Shown piece after piece: positions 52,892 to 64,000 of a DNA stretch of 64,000 bases. A program made the position numbers and the translations under genes. This DNA is from Mesostigma viride. Taxonomy: Eukaryota > Streptophyta > Mesostigmatophyceae > Mesostigmatales > Mesostigmataceae. Within the stretch, counting starts at the first letter, position 1; each line of letters opens with the position of its first letter. The notes beneath the pieces were generated by a model. The model saw nothing but the letters and a program-made list of their open reading frames with translations. It made no database searches and was not told where the DNA came from. The stretch lies in contig RPFO01000299.1 of NCBI GenBank assembly GCA_009746045.1, forward strand, positions 1,479,307-1,543,306, read 5' to 3'.

Positions 52892-53952
52892 TCAAGGACG
52901 ATAGTTGACTTGGCGGAGAAGGCACCAGTCGATGTTGTTGGCCCAGTGACCGAGGTTGTTTACCAGCAGTGCCTCTCTAAACCGCTGGAAGGCAGGGGTG
53001 ATCTGGGCCAGCTCCACGTCGCTCAATGTGTTCACCCTCCCCCCCAGCGGGCCTGTGATGTGCACATCACGAGCAGTGACACGGCGAGGCAGCCTAGGTG
53101 CAGCAGCACGCCGAGCACGTGCACGTGTGACAGGGCGAGCCTCCTCCTCCTCACTCCCGCTAGCGCTACCCTCATTGCCAAGCAAGTCAGCACGCCAGTT
53201 CATTGGTGCTGAGGCAGGAGGTGGGTTATTCAAAAGCCATTGCATGGCTGCATCGCGTGTGGCTTGTGGGATGGCTGGCACAGTGCAGTTGGCTGTGCTC
53301 CTGTCTAAGGCACGCGAGGCAGCCACACGCTGGACAAAATTCCTCACCCCTTCTACCGTGTTCCTCCCCCCAACCCGTTGGCAGCAAGCTCGTTGAATTG
53401 ATGATCCCTAGCCACATTCACACTCCCCATTGGGTTTACCACGACCCAGCTGAAGTGAACTGTCAACTTGGTGATGCCCTGGTGGGGAGATTGAGTCCAA
53501 ACAAGCTTCATGGGAGGGGCCACAACACCTACACTGCCAGCTGAAAACAACACTGCTCCCTCCCATTTATTCTCCCCAGGCACAGCCTGCTTGAGGAGAT
53601 CTTGAATGTCTCGAGGAAGCATCAATAGGCGCACTTTACGCTTCTTTGGCGCTGCCTGGTCATCCTCACGCTCGCGGCTCCAGTTTTCTATTAGGCGCCC
53701 GTAATTTGTAAACATGGTGCGCTCAATCGGCTCAGGAAAAGGAGACACGCTGAAAAACTTGTTGGCGAAAGGTGTGGGCTTCACTAAGCTGTAAATGCGG
53801 TTCTGGACGTGTGCGTACCACTCTCTTGTGTCGACTCCAGCCATGCAGCTCGCGTCTGTGCCGCAGGAATCACAGACGTAGTTGAGCGACGCGTGCAGGC
53901 GCTCATCGCACCTTGGGCACGAGAGTAGCGAGGGATGTGCTCTGGAAGCCAT
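52892..53952 (-). pseudogene. Transposon-like gene, N-terminal part with zinc ribbon, split at a G run
   Basis: Two minus-strand frames: 53353-53952 (199 codons, ATG at 53952) and 52892-53347. They join in sense across the run TTGGGGGGAGG near 53365, giving NGLGG followed by NTVEGVRNFVQRV. The start carries CPRCDERLHASLNYVCDSCG, a C-x2-C...C-x2-C ribbon, then a basic patch KKRKVR. The end is separated from the next block by 98 bases. A candidate 88-bp intron (GTATGG at 52869 to ATGCAG at 52782) enters the downstream frame in phase. The two blocks may thus be one gene, but a third frame change near 52900 is then needed. The function is unknown. Confidence 0.5.
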
Positions 53953-55180
53953 TTAAACGGCCTGAGAAAGTGGAACGACCAAATTCGAAGAAACCAAACA
54001 GTGGCATATTTTTACGTTAGTGCACCATTACCGCTCCCGCAAGCACCTCCCAGCAACAACATAATTTGCGGTAGCGCAGCATTTACAATGGCAGTCGTTT
54101 TAACAAAAAGTTTTTCGGTCAAAATTTTTTGAATTAGTCATAGAATCGAGGGAGCGGGTTACCTCGAACTGCACTGTCGCCGTTTTCGATAAGTTTCCGG
54201 TGTGACTTTTTGGGGGTCCACTGCAAAATGCAGCGGACCTGACCCGACCTCGCGAAAATGCCCGCCCTTTTTCTGTTTTCCTGAAAAAATGGGCCGATTT
54301 CTTTAGGATAAAAAAATATCTACGTGAAGTAGATGAGTTATGAAGGCTCAAAATGAATTCGCTGTCCGCAATGTGTTCTCAGGACGGTCGCTAGGATTTT
54401 CACGGCCGCCATGGGTGCTGCGTGACTTTTTGCCTCGTCGTCACCTTCCCGCCCACCAGATTTTCGGGATCTCGCGCCAATTTGGTGACGGAGTAAGTTG
54501 GTCGTTTTTGGCGGGGGTACGGACCGTTGTGGCTGGACTGACAAGTTTGGCTTCATGTCATGCGTGTGTCATGACGAATGGTTTGGTTCATAGCCGAAGA
54601 GGACTCTCACGTAGCGTGTAGTCTCTTCGAGTTTCTCGTTAGTGGCCTTCGCGTTTCTCCCTTTCCTTGGGAGCATGCAAGGCCAGTAGCATGTCATGGA
54701 GCGCTGCCTAACTGTGGGCTCGTGAGCATGGAGTGCATCGATATTGAGACTACCAATGTGGTGTAATTGTATTGACTTTTTCAATCAATTCCGCATTTGC
54801 GGCTTCATCATCAGACTGTGAAAATTGTGTGTTGTGAAAGCATTGTTCTGTAGCAGGGGAGTCAAAAGCATCGTCTTGCACCATCATCATTGTCGGAATT
54901 AGATTAGTTGGAGCGTCTAGCTAACGCCCCAGCAATGAGGATAGTCAAACGCGGCACGCGACAGTACACAAGGGGATCAATAAGGTGGTCATCAGGCACG
55001 AGGGACAGTTCCTTGTCCTCGGCTGAGAACCCTCCTTTCGTTAATCATGGGACAGGTCCTCACCCACCCCACAGGGCATGCAGTTAAGGCAGGCACGTCA
55101 GCTTAGCTCATTTGGGTTTTACCAAAGCTGAGTGGCCAGCAGCCATGGTGGCGCCGGAGATTGTGGCACGCAGACGCGAC
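53953..55180. other. No gene seen
   Basis: Upstream flank of the transposon-like gene and further unique sequence. No supported coding region, no RNA gene, and no terminal inverted repeat recognised. Confidence 0.4.
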
Positions 55181-55211
55181 ATCTGGCCTGCGCTGGTTGT
55201 CTCCTTGATGC
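55181..55211 (-). mobile_element. SINE-like repeat, short 5' fragment
   Basis: ATCTGGCCTGCGCTGGTTGT then CTCCTTGATG equals the reverse complement of the start of the SINE-like repeat (compare 668-698). The tRNA-like boxes are missing. Confidence 0.45.
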
Positions 55212-55235
55212 AGATATTTGTAACTTCCGTGAAAT

Positions 55236-55634
<399 letters not shown>

Positions 55635-56544
55635 GCCGTGGTAGACTATCGATCCCTCTCCATGCAGGCGCGCAACCATGGCCATTCTTCCATGGAAGGT
55701 TCAGACATGCATGCAGTGCGCAGGCCTGAATTGAATTAACTTACGGAGAGCGGCCGAAAATGTGGCAAAAAGCACCCGTTCGGTTTATCTAAATTCGATG
55801 CTCCCGACTTTAATGCATCTTTCACGGTCAAAAATCTGGTGCCTCCCTAAAGCTGCGAATTCACTGCAGCCGCTATCACGAATTAATGATATTCTATTTC
55901 GTGCGACCGAAAATATATTGCAGATAACTCCCCAAGCCGACGGCACTAATCAAAAGAAAGCAGCGTTATTGTAAACCAGCTACTTGCCGCCACAACCCAA
56001 CATCATTAAATCGTGTTCTATAACATTCGAGCATTTTTTTGGCATTCACTTATCTAGCCCTACATTGCTACTTTTGCCTGAACGCAGTCGCCATGGCCAC
56101 TTCCGCGAGTGGTGCGCGCACGTACGGTGCACCCACTTTTCATGGTACGGCCGGTACGTATCAAGTGGATATGAATATGTGCATGGCCTTGCCAGCCGGG
56201 GGCTGGGCAACCAGCTAGGTAGGCACGTCCTCCTGTGCGCCATGACATTTAGGGCCCCCTCGTCCACTCGCAATCCGGACTGGCCGCCTTGCACTGACGC
56301 GGTGCGACCGGGCGCGGATAGTGCACGTCGCAATTCGCAACATACATGGATGAAGAGCACTATAACTAGATCTGTATTGTTGCGCTCTGCGACTCCCCAA
56401 CCGAAGCAAGTGTAATGAATTTGTTGGCGTCGTGCAGTTTCTAGAGGATGCATCTTTCGGCTCCCGGTTTCACAGGATCAACAGCTGTGATGACATGTAA
56501 CCACATATCCCGACAAAGGCGTGTGAGGCTCAGATCAGTACCTC
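55635..56544. other. No gene seen
   Basis: No supported coding region. At 56386-56412 a decayed LINE C-type end is visible (GACTCCCCAACCGAAGCAAG), with a broken stem. Confidence 0.4.
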
Positions 56545-56605
56545 CCAAACCCAACTATAAATTAATTAATTAATTAAACTCGTGCTCCCGTTACCAAACC
56601 CAACT
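56545..56605 (-). mobile_element. Minimal LINE insertion: 37 bp with 12-bp TSD
   Basis: CCAAACCCAACT at 56545-56556 and 56594-56605 flanks only 37 bases: (TTAA)n followed by ACTCGTGCTCCCGTTA, which is the reverse complement of the family C tail plus one arm and the loop of its 3' hairpin. It appears to be a target-primed event aborted after about 37 bases of cDNA. Confidence 0.75.
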
Positions 56606-56905
56606 GTGCAGTAATGAATGAGCAATCCCACTCACAATAAAAGGATTTTCCGCCTGTACGTAATGTGTGCATACTGAGGTCCAAACATAAATGCGTCGAA
56701 GTGCCTTGGGAACACCGAGCTTAACATGAAGGCCTGCATATGCCCTCCATCTAGATTACACGGACAGAGCCCTTGGCATGCCAAACCGGGCATGGCAGCA
56801 GCTAGGCTAACTGTAAGTGGGAACACTCAAAAGCTTGACAGTTCATCGAAATGTACATATGTACGTTGGGCGGCCATTTATTGAACCGCCAGCCTGTGAA
56901 ACTTA

Positions 56906-59900
56906 CTAATGAAGATAGTGTTTCTTGATCACCTCCAGTACAGAATTCGCATCCTCCCAGGTGGACATGTATCCAAGGGACACACGGACCGAGCCCAGGG
57001 GCATATCCACCCATTGCATCTCCTCCACCTTCCCACTCGGCTTGACTGTCGTGCCGACGATGGCCTCCGGCGCGATGGCGCTCGGTTGCCCGTGGAGTGC
57101 CTTGTCAGATGATGGCCGTAGCACATGGAGCCACTCCACGTCGTCCTGGCAGCCCTCCTTGCTGCCATCCAGGTGCTCCACCTCCTCCTCCTTCAGCCCT
57201 GCGCATGGCAGCATTTGCAATCGATGTCCCAAGGAGATGAAAGGGAAAGCCAGATGAAACGGTTAGAGGAAGATGCCACTTAAATGGTCATGGAAGAAGC
57301 GCCAAGCACAGGCCATGCGCCCACACCGATGCAGGACTAGGGTGTCATGCTTCTCGCAGGGACCGCAGGCTGGCCCCCATGCTTGTGCGCAAGCGCGTGC
57401 ACATGCGCAAGTGCTGGGTAGGGGATCTATGAAGGGCAGCGCATGCACACAAACAGAGGCACGCGGGCGTTCCTGCTTAGGCATCATTTTCAATCACCTC
57501 ATGCCTCCGTTGCGGGACCAACAGCATGGTGCAAACGGCGCCGACCATGCGAACTGAGAGCACCCACAACTTTGCAACAGACAAGAAACATGCCACTACA
57601 GCATGGACCCGCAGTTTTGCAGCATCGGGATGAGGCCGCCTCACCGCCCACGGGGGTAGTGGAGAATGAAGAACAAAGCATCAGCGCCTACTGGAGATGC
57701 AGCGAATAGAGAACATCAGCATTTTCCAAGACACCTGGAGACATATTAGCATACTAGTATGCTACTAGTATTGATGAATGTTGTCTCATTGATATAGTGA
57801 TATAAAACCCATGAGCACCTACCGAGGTAGCTGTACGTCGCGCCCGGGTTACACTCCATCCCCGTGCGCACGTGCAGGCCTGCCTCCGCCGTCACGCGCT
57901 GCACCTCGCGGTAACTGACCACCGCGCCAGACGAGTCCAGCACCTCAAAGTTGAGGATGCCGCCTTGCACCTCGTGACTGGGAAGGGGGGGGGGGCGCAG
58001 GGGAGCATGGAGAGGGTGCGGGCAAGAACAGAGGGTGGGAGAGAAAAAACCGGAAAAGTGAGGATGCATGTGGCAGGGGCTCCAGGCCCCACAGGAAACG
58101 CAACATGCTACACACTGTGGCTGCACTTTTGTACAGTGCCAGTCGTTGCAGCTACTAAAGCCAAGGCATCTCACAGACATAAATAACGGCAGGCTCGAGC
58201 TACCATGGTCCGGATTCTTCCTGATTTCTGGCCTGTGCTGGTCGTCTCATGGATGTCGATGAGAGGGTGCACAGGGGGGCCTTGATGCGAAGGCGCACGC
58301 GAGTGCCCAACAAGAAACCTTTCTCTTTTGCACCTCGCGCGACTCTCACAGGCAGAACTTGCGGAAATCAAACGTAGGAGACAGAACAGATAGAGCGCTT
58401 ATTGCAGTGTTTCTAGTGTAGGAGACAGAACAGATAGAGCGCTTATTGCAGTGTTTCTAGTGTAGGAGACAGAACAGATAGAGCGCTTATTGCAGTGTTT
58501 CTAGTAGCGGGACGCACGCGTCAGACGCTGAGGCATCAGTGTCTGACGCGTCCGACTTTTTTGTCCGCACGTCAGACAGCTGACGCGTAAATTTTGGCCC
58601 CGCGTCAGTCGTCTGACGCGTAAATTTTGACTGCACGTCAGTCGTCTGACGCGTAAATTTAGGCAGCACGTCAGTACTCATGTGCACCGAGTCTATGCGT
58701 CAGACAGTGCGGAATCCTGAACAGCCCGTTACCATGCCAAGTGCCATCACCTGCCGGCCCTTGCCTGCTTGGCGGCGAGAGTAACGAGACTTCTAGAGTC
58801 TAGACCACTGTTCTAGACGAATGCTAAGTGGTAGCCCAGTACCTAGCCGAGGACGACTGGCAATGGTCGATCCTCCGGAATATGATTGATGAGCTGATTG
58901 ACGCAGCTTTGCGAGGTTGCCTGATTTAGATGAACATCCTTTTCTTGTAGATTGCTTTGAATCGAATTCCAGGTGTGTTGATTAACGCTTTAGATTTGTT
59001 GGATCCATTCATTACTAGATGCGTAGGTGAAATTTCGGGCCGGGTCAGTAATATTGTATAAACATTTAACAACGTTAATGGTTTAGTCTGATAGTCAACT
59101 AGAAAAGTTAGCGACCTGTGGGTTGGAAGTTTTTGGGTGAAGGGATGGCGCCGGAAGGAGTACTGGGGAAAATTAAATCTGGGGGGATTGCAGCTTTTTT
59201 TATGCCGAAACAGGCCGCCGACATGGCCAACGCGCCTGCGCCTAGTGATGATGATGACCACTTGGTGCTTTAGTTGTGGCCCAAGCCATCCTCAACAACT
59301 AGGTTGTGCTATTCCCAGTTATCCCTAGGCGCTTAGGGGAAAAATGTTCAAGTGAGGCCCAAGGCCCATGCTTTCCTAGACGTAGGTTGTTTTATTCCCA
59401 GCTCCCCAGCTAGGAAAAAGAAGTTCAAGTGAAGCCCAAGGGTTAAGGCCCAAGACTTCCTAGACCTACGTTGTGTTATTGCCAGTTTCCTAGCGATTTT
59501 TGTAGCTTGTTATACGAGGAGAATAATCGTTTTGCCATGCCACTAGCTGGGACATCACTAGTGTTCACGAGCTCATCATTATCGGTTTTCTCTGAATATA
59601 GTTTAATTAACGCATGCGGGAAAGATAGGGCCGGTATGCCTTGGCCTGGATGTGGAAGGCTGTCTGCGACATGGGCTGACTGATTCGATCTGTACAAAGG
59701 GTTTCCTGTTCGCCCGAATTTTCCTTGGATGACCCGGTTGTTTATAAGGGTCGGTGGCTATTAATTAGTGGTCCGAGAAAATTAATTATAGGTGTTATAC
59801 GACTTGCTTGCAAAGATTCGTGTTTGGTTGCACCAGCTGAGGTTAGGTGGGGACCTGTAGGGTCGGCTGGCTGCTTAGCGAATCTTTGGCTGATTTGTTT

Positions 59901-62900
59901 TCTTTAGTGAGTCGTGATTAATTATTGTATAGTGGATTCGGACCGGCCCAAGGGGGTCGATGGGCGAGTTTATTGTTTGTCAGACTTGGGAACCTTGTAC
60001 AACTATGAACTACCTGTACGGTTAACGCACTAGCCTGGGGGTGCGTGGCCACGTTGTCTGTAGTGGCGTTTTCAGCACTGTTCAGGCCGGCGTGTGACGC
60101 ATGCTGGTGTTACTTAATTTAGGATGATGTCAGCTTGTGTGTCGGCGGGCCATGCCTTAAGCAAGCTAGGCAGGCAATGATCCGCCATTGTTTCTTCCCC
60201 TCCCTCCCACCCTGGAGGCTTCTTGCTTCCGCGTGCGGATTGAGCAACCTTAAGGCCACTGTTAACTGCTGCATTTGTGGCAGGGCTCCACTTATTGTAT
60301 TCAATCAAATGCTGGTCTTCTTGGGAGCTCAGTGATCTTAAAAGTTTTTTATTTTAAGTTTAATAAATAATAAGTTTGATGTGGGTGTGTGCCGTACTGG
60401 GCTGCGGCATTGTGGATGCCATCCTATTTAAGTGTAACAGTAAATTCAGAAAAACAGTTGAAGTAGGTCATATTATTCTGAATTTTGTATCATGGATCGA
60501 ACCCATTTCTCGCTGCGCTTTTACAAGTCAGACTGACTCAAAAGCTAGACATGTGCCCCAAACCTTATCTCAGGGGTCGTTCGGCCCTGTAGCAAGAGAA
60601 CCCCTTTCGGATTCCCCACTTGAGCTTCCGTTGGCTAACTTGCCGCTGTTGGCAACGAGTCAGCTGTCCGACGCGCCGCCAAAGGCGGCGAGTCAGCCGT
60701 CCGACGCGCCGCCAACGGCGGCGAGTCAGCCAGGCTGACGCGGACCAAAACCCTTACTAGAAACACTGGCTTATTGCTTCCCTACAAGAGACCCCTCTAG
60801 CAATTGGCAGGGACTAACAGTTTTCTAGACGATACTACAGGTATAACAATATTAGATACAAGTATAACAATATTAAATACAAGTATAACAATATTATATA
60901 CAAGTATAAGTGTATAACAATATTAGATACACGTTCCCCCACGCACGTACCGGTTGGCCGCTGAGTGCTTCCCGAACAGTTTGATGACCGGCGCCCCGCT
61001 GGCGTGTCGCAGCGCCCGCATGTGGTCAGCCAGCCAGTGGGTGAGCGCGGCGACATGCGCCTGCACTGCCCTGATGCCGCCCAGACGCTCGATCGCACTG
61101 GGGAGGCAGGGAGCAGGGGGGTGGGAGATGGGAGAGGTGGCAGGGAAGAGAGGAATGGGAAGAAGTGGCGGGGAGAGGTGGCGGGAAAGGGGGCGAGTTG
61201 GCAGGTGGCAGGGGGGCGGGGAACCAAGCGGTCATGTTGGGAAGGGGTATTAAAAGAGGTACTACCTGCATGCTGGGCTATGGATACTGCAGCCATTTTG
61301 ACATAAAACACAATCCACATACCTGAGCCACGATCGCCTCTGTCTAAGCTACCGTGCCGGTGAGAAGTCATCATACCTGCCCGGTACCAGGTTGGGGCGT
61401 GCAGATGCCGCGATACATGTGCCAGTATAAGATGAAAGATATGTGCCATAAAAAACACAGCACGCACCACGGTAGCACACCATGTGTCACTATACTGATT
61501 AGATGGAGACGTTGTAAGACACTTTGCTATGGGCAGTAATAACGCGATAGCACTTCAGGTGCGCGGCGCACAGGTAGGCGCCCCCTCACCGGAAGCCATG
61601 CTCGGTGCCGTGGTCACTATAAGAAGTGGTGTTACTATAAATCAAAGCTCCTCACCGGAAGCCGTGCTCGAGGCTGATGATGTCGAGGAAGGGCACCGTC
61701 CCGTCCTCCATGCGTTCATACGGGTTGCACTTGAGGACGTGGAAGTTGGAGGAGGCCGCCGCCAGCGCGACTGTGCCGCCGCCCCAGAACACCTGGCAGT
61801 GGGGCAGGGGGGGGGGGGGGGGGGGCGGGCGGCAAACCATCGGAAGGCGCCCGCGTACAGGGAGGGGAAAAGGCCGTCGCGCCAACCAGGTATTCAGGTG
61901 CCAGGATGGGACCGCTGGGCGCCTACTACTACCGTTTTTTTAAAGTTAAAATAAATGGCTTCATTCAACACGAATTTTGTGGGAGAGGAGAGCTATGGAA
62001 CCTGGGGGCCCTAGACAGCACATTGGCAGCAGCATCGCAGGAAAAGGTGTCACCACCCCCATCACCCCTTGTGTTACTTGGGTTCATGGGTGCCAGCCAT
62101 GGCTTCCCAGCCCCACCAAGGGCACACCCAGGCAGGCAGAGCAGGAAGCCCATGTTAATCACTGAGCTCTCCGCGAGGCCAACCCCCCTACCAAGAAAAG
62201 CGGCAACTCCACATTCAAAATGCACACAAATCATCTCCCATCCCTTCCCCTTATCTAACCCAAGCTTCATTCTTCTGTCAGCTGAAAGGGGGCTATTTCG
62301 TCCCATCATGTACAGGGCCACCCATGATCCGCACGGTTGTCCATTTGCCCGCCCGCCCGCCCGCCCGCCCGCCCGCCCGCCCGCCCGCCCGCCCGCTTGG
62401 CCTCCCCCACGCCTGACGAAACACCCAAGCTATGCCTACTTGTCCACTGTGCGGGCAAGGTTGAAGGTGCACTTGTGGCCGCCCACGTTTGACCCAGCCT
62501 GTCCAGTACCCTAGAGACATGAAATCTGACGCCTTTAGTCACCACTGTTACTGCCATGCCCCCAGAAAGCGATTCCTTCCATTCCCCGCCAACTGCCCCA
62601 ATAAATGCGTAAATGGCCCCCTATTTGGCAAAAAATGCCCCCCCCTATCTCCACTCCCCCACCCCCACCTTGTTTAGCAGCTCCGCATCCTCGGTGCGCA
62701 CAAGCAGGCATCCCACTCCGGTCGGGTACCCAAACATCTTGTAGAAGGAGATGGTGACGAAGTCCGCGGGGACTGCGGACAGGTCGAGCGGCTGCGTGGG
62801 CACGTAGGCAGCCGCGTCCACCAGCACCTGCAGGGCGGCAAAGTGGGGCGAAGAGGGTGGGCGCATGAATCGGTGAACAGGGGTTTAGGGGTGGGGAGGG

Positions 62901-64000
62901 CGGCAGAGTACCAAGGGTGAGAAAAGGGATGTTGGGGTGCGATGGGAGAAGATTGGTAGAGGAGACCTTATTGCAGCCAGAGATGGAGGTCGCGACCCTT
63001 GGTGGATGCTCCAAAGGTGGGGTGTCGTCCGAAGCGCATGACCATGTTCTTTGGTTATGACTGGCAGGGAGGTCACCGGGCCGGTCTCCAACAGGGTGCT
63101 GACATGCAGCAACTACAAAGCCGCGACGTGGATAATCATAGGATATTTGTAGAAAACCAAAACACATACAACTATAGCAGTATATACATAGAAAACCAAA
63201 ACCCATACATGCCTCCAAGGAGTAGAAACAAACACACATTAAAGACCAACAAATAGAGACCCACAAATAGAGACCCACAAATAGAGACCCACAAATAGAG
63301 ACCCACAAATAGAGACCCACAAATAGAGACCAATATATAGAGACCAACAAATAGAGACTAACAAATGGAGGCCAACAAATAGAGACCAACAAAATGAACA
63401 AACAGAGGCCCACAAATAGAGACCCACAAATAGAGACCAACACAGAAGTGCAAATAAGGTGCAGCACAGGCCATGGTTATTGTGGGACCGCCGCTTGCAG
63501 GCAGTCAATCAAGGGCATTCGTAAAGTAGGAAAAGGATGCATGGGATTTCAATTTGTTGCAGAGGGGCTGATTGTGTCCAACTTCAGCACATCTAAAAAG
63601 GAAAGTTTTACTTGTAACCCATGTTTTCGCATGCTTCTGCCCTAAGCATACCACCCTGGTCACATGGCCAACCTGCAAAACCACCAACCTTCCCACCATG
63701 TCAAGCACACAACGCAAAGTGCACAAAGCCAAGCGCACAAGTAAAGCTCACGGCGACAGGGGGATGGGATGGATAAGGACCAAACACGCGGTGAAGTAAG
63801 CCCTGCGGTGTGACAGATGACAGGATTAGGTTCCAAACCCCAGGCACGAAACTGCGGAAGGTTAAAGGCCTCAAACCAACGCGGCACTACAATAACATGG
63901 AGGCATGGATACATAATTACCAAGTACAATAACACATACGGAGATACGCCACCGTGAGGTACGGACCCTTGTTGTATCCCACCCACCTTCCAGCTGCCGC
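56906..64000 (-). CDS. Molybdenum cofactor sulfurase-like class V aminotransferase, partial
   Basis: Exons (minus): 63987 to beyond 64000, 62669-62827, 61656-61792, 60951-61097, 57823-57977 and 56906-57198, with all GT-AG phases consistent. The NifS-like PLP domain of MOCOS/ABA3 is clear: VLVDAAAYVPTQPLDLS, the PLP lysine in ISFYKMFGYPTGVGCLLVR, VFWGGGTVAL, MEDGTVPFLDIISLEHGF, AIERLGGIRAVQAHVAAL, YREVQRV, RTGMECNPGATYSYLG and GSVRVSLGYMSTWEDA. The cysteine in ECNPGA aligns with the second Cys of the family motif RTGCFCNPGAC, the position I recall as catalytic; the other two are replaced by Met and Thr. The protein stops right after this domain, so it has no C-terminal MOSC domain. It may be a sulfur-transfer paralogue rather than a full cofactor sulfurase. 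The N-terminus lies outside the window. Confidence 0.85.
58186..58255 (-). mobile_element. SINE-like dispersed repeat, copy in sulfurase-like intron
   Basis: The reverse complement reads CATCCATGAGACGACCAGCA, GGCCAGAAATCAGG, AATCCGGACCATGGTAGCTC and GAGCCTGCCGTTAT. The B-box end is missing. Confidence 0.5.
58374..58505 (+). repeat. Three 44-bp tandem copies of the left hAT junction
   Basis: Unit GTAGGAGACAGAACAGATAG, AGCGCTTATTG, CAGTGTTTCTAGT, identical three times. The third copy's CAGTGTTTCTAGTA is the start of the hAT element at 58493. Each unit therefore contains flanking host DNA, the 8-bp target GCTTATTG, and the first 13 bases of the terminal repeat. Confidence 0.85.
58515..58690 (+). 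repeat. Subterminal repeats of the hAT element, left
   Basis: Three to four roughly 33-bp units of CACGTCAGTCGTCTGACGCG followed by TAAATTTTG. CGTCAG...CTGACG is itself an inverted repeat. The right end has related units at 60658-60740 (GAGTCAGCCGTCCGACGCG and CCGCCAAAGGCGG). Such arrays usually bind hAT transposase. Confidence 0.7.
59145..59273 (+). other. 42-codon frame inside the hAT element
   Basis: ATG at 59145 to TAG at 59271-59273, with VLGKIKSGGIAAFFMPK near the start and a DDDD stretch near the end. The I-x-x-FF motif resembles the N-termini of many hAT transposases, so this may be what remains of the transposase start. It is too short to be confident. Confidence 0.3.
60839..60931 (+). 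repeat. 21-bp AT-rich tandem repeat
   Basis: Four to five copies of TATAACAATATTAGATACAAG lie between the right hAT end and the donor site of the sulfurase-like exon 60951-61097. Confidence 0.85.
62345..62397 (+). repeat. (CCCG)n microsatellite
   Basis: About 13 CCCG units in the intron between exons 62669-62827 and 61656-61792. A G run of about 18 lies at 61808-61825, just upstream of the acceptor of exon 61656-61792. Confidence 0.9.
63244..63445 (+). repeat. 14/15-bp minisatellite in sulfurase-like intron
   Basis: About thirteen copies of AGAGACCCACAAAT and AGAGACCAACAAAT in the intron upstream of exon 62669-62827. The Leu/Trp/Val-rich minus-strand frame across it is an artefact. Confidence 0.9.

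Larger units (their letters stand above)
58485..60776. mobile_element. Non-autonomous hAT-type DNA transposon in intron, 8-bp TSD
   Basis: Element 58493-60768 (2,276 bp). The terminal inverted repeats start CAGTGTTTCTAGTA on both ends (14 perfect bases, then partly matching G- and C-rich sequence). Flanking 8-bp duplications GCTTATTG lie at 58485-58492 and 60769-60776. An 8-bp target and a CAGTG terminus fit the hAT superfamily. Subterminal GACGCG/GTCAGACG repeats are present at both ends. No transposase of hAT length is encoded. It lies in the intron between sulfurase-like exons 60951-61097 and 57823-57977. Confidence 0.8.

Overview
The window looks like nuclear DNA of a green alga or a close relative. 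Five recognisable host genes are split by GT-AG introns, coding exons are GC-rich, several proteins have plant/algal relatives, and non-LTR retrotransposons and minisatellites fill introns and intergenic DNA. I cannot name the species. I see no operon, rRNA, CRISPR array or convincing intact tRNA. Exon models were built by hand from splice consensus, reading phase and family motifs, without transcript data.

Host genes, left to right: (1) a + strand WD40 protein with an N-terminal PCNA-binding (PIP) box, two exons, 2149-5651; (2) a - strand FYVE zinc finger-START protein, six exons, 27178-31586; (3) diverging from it, a + strand histidine-phosphatase protein, three exons, 32353-33899; (4) a + strand EF-hand mitochondrial carrier, thirteen exons, 36201-47383, 566 residues; (5) a - strand molybdenum-cofactor-sulfurase-like aminotransferase running off the right edge, 56906 to beyond 64000. 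Exon phases close exactly in the four complete models.

Retrotransposon region, about 6000-26200: L1-like LINEs (RRM/CTD-type ORF1, APE endonuclease, reverse transcriptase with a YADD box) in several families. Seven insertions anywhere in the window have target-site duplications that I could match by eye. They include a half-LINE carrying an open ORF1 but no ORF2 (6366-7778), two close copies of one ORF2-bearing family (8251-9840 and 15778-19555), a long element with both ORFs broken (8055-15392), and a 37-bp insertion made only of tail and half of the terminal hairpin (56557-56593). Several families end in the same small hairpin (CTCC-CAAC-GGAG and variants) followed by a family-specific short repeat tail. 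A 340-bp (CTTA)n array at 55293-55634 appears to be such a tail, expanded.

Other mobile DNA: a 2.28-kb non-autonomous hAT element with 8-bp target duplications sits inside an intron of the sulfurase-like gene, with its left end amplified in 44-bp tandem copies. A two-block transposon-like gene (50443-53952, - strand) is broken at G homopolymers. A short dispersed repeat with tRNA-like promoter boxes recurs four times. Host introns carry many minisatellites, one of which repeats an exon end together with its 5' splice site four times.
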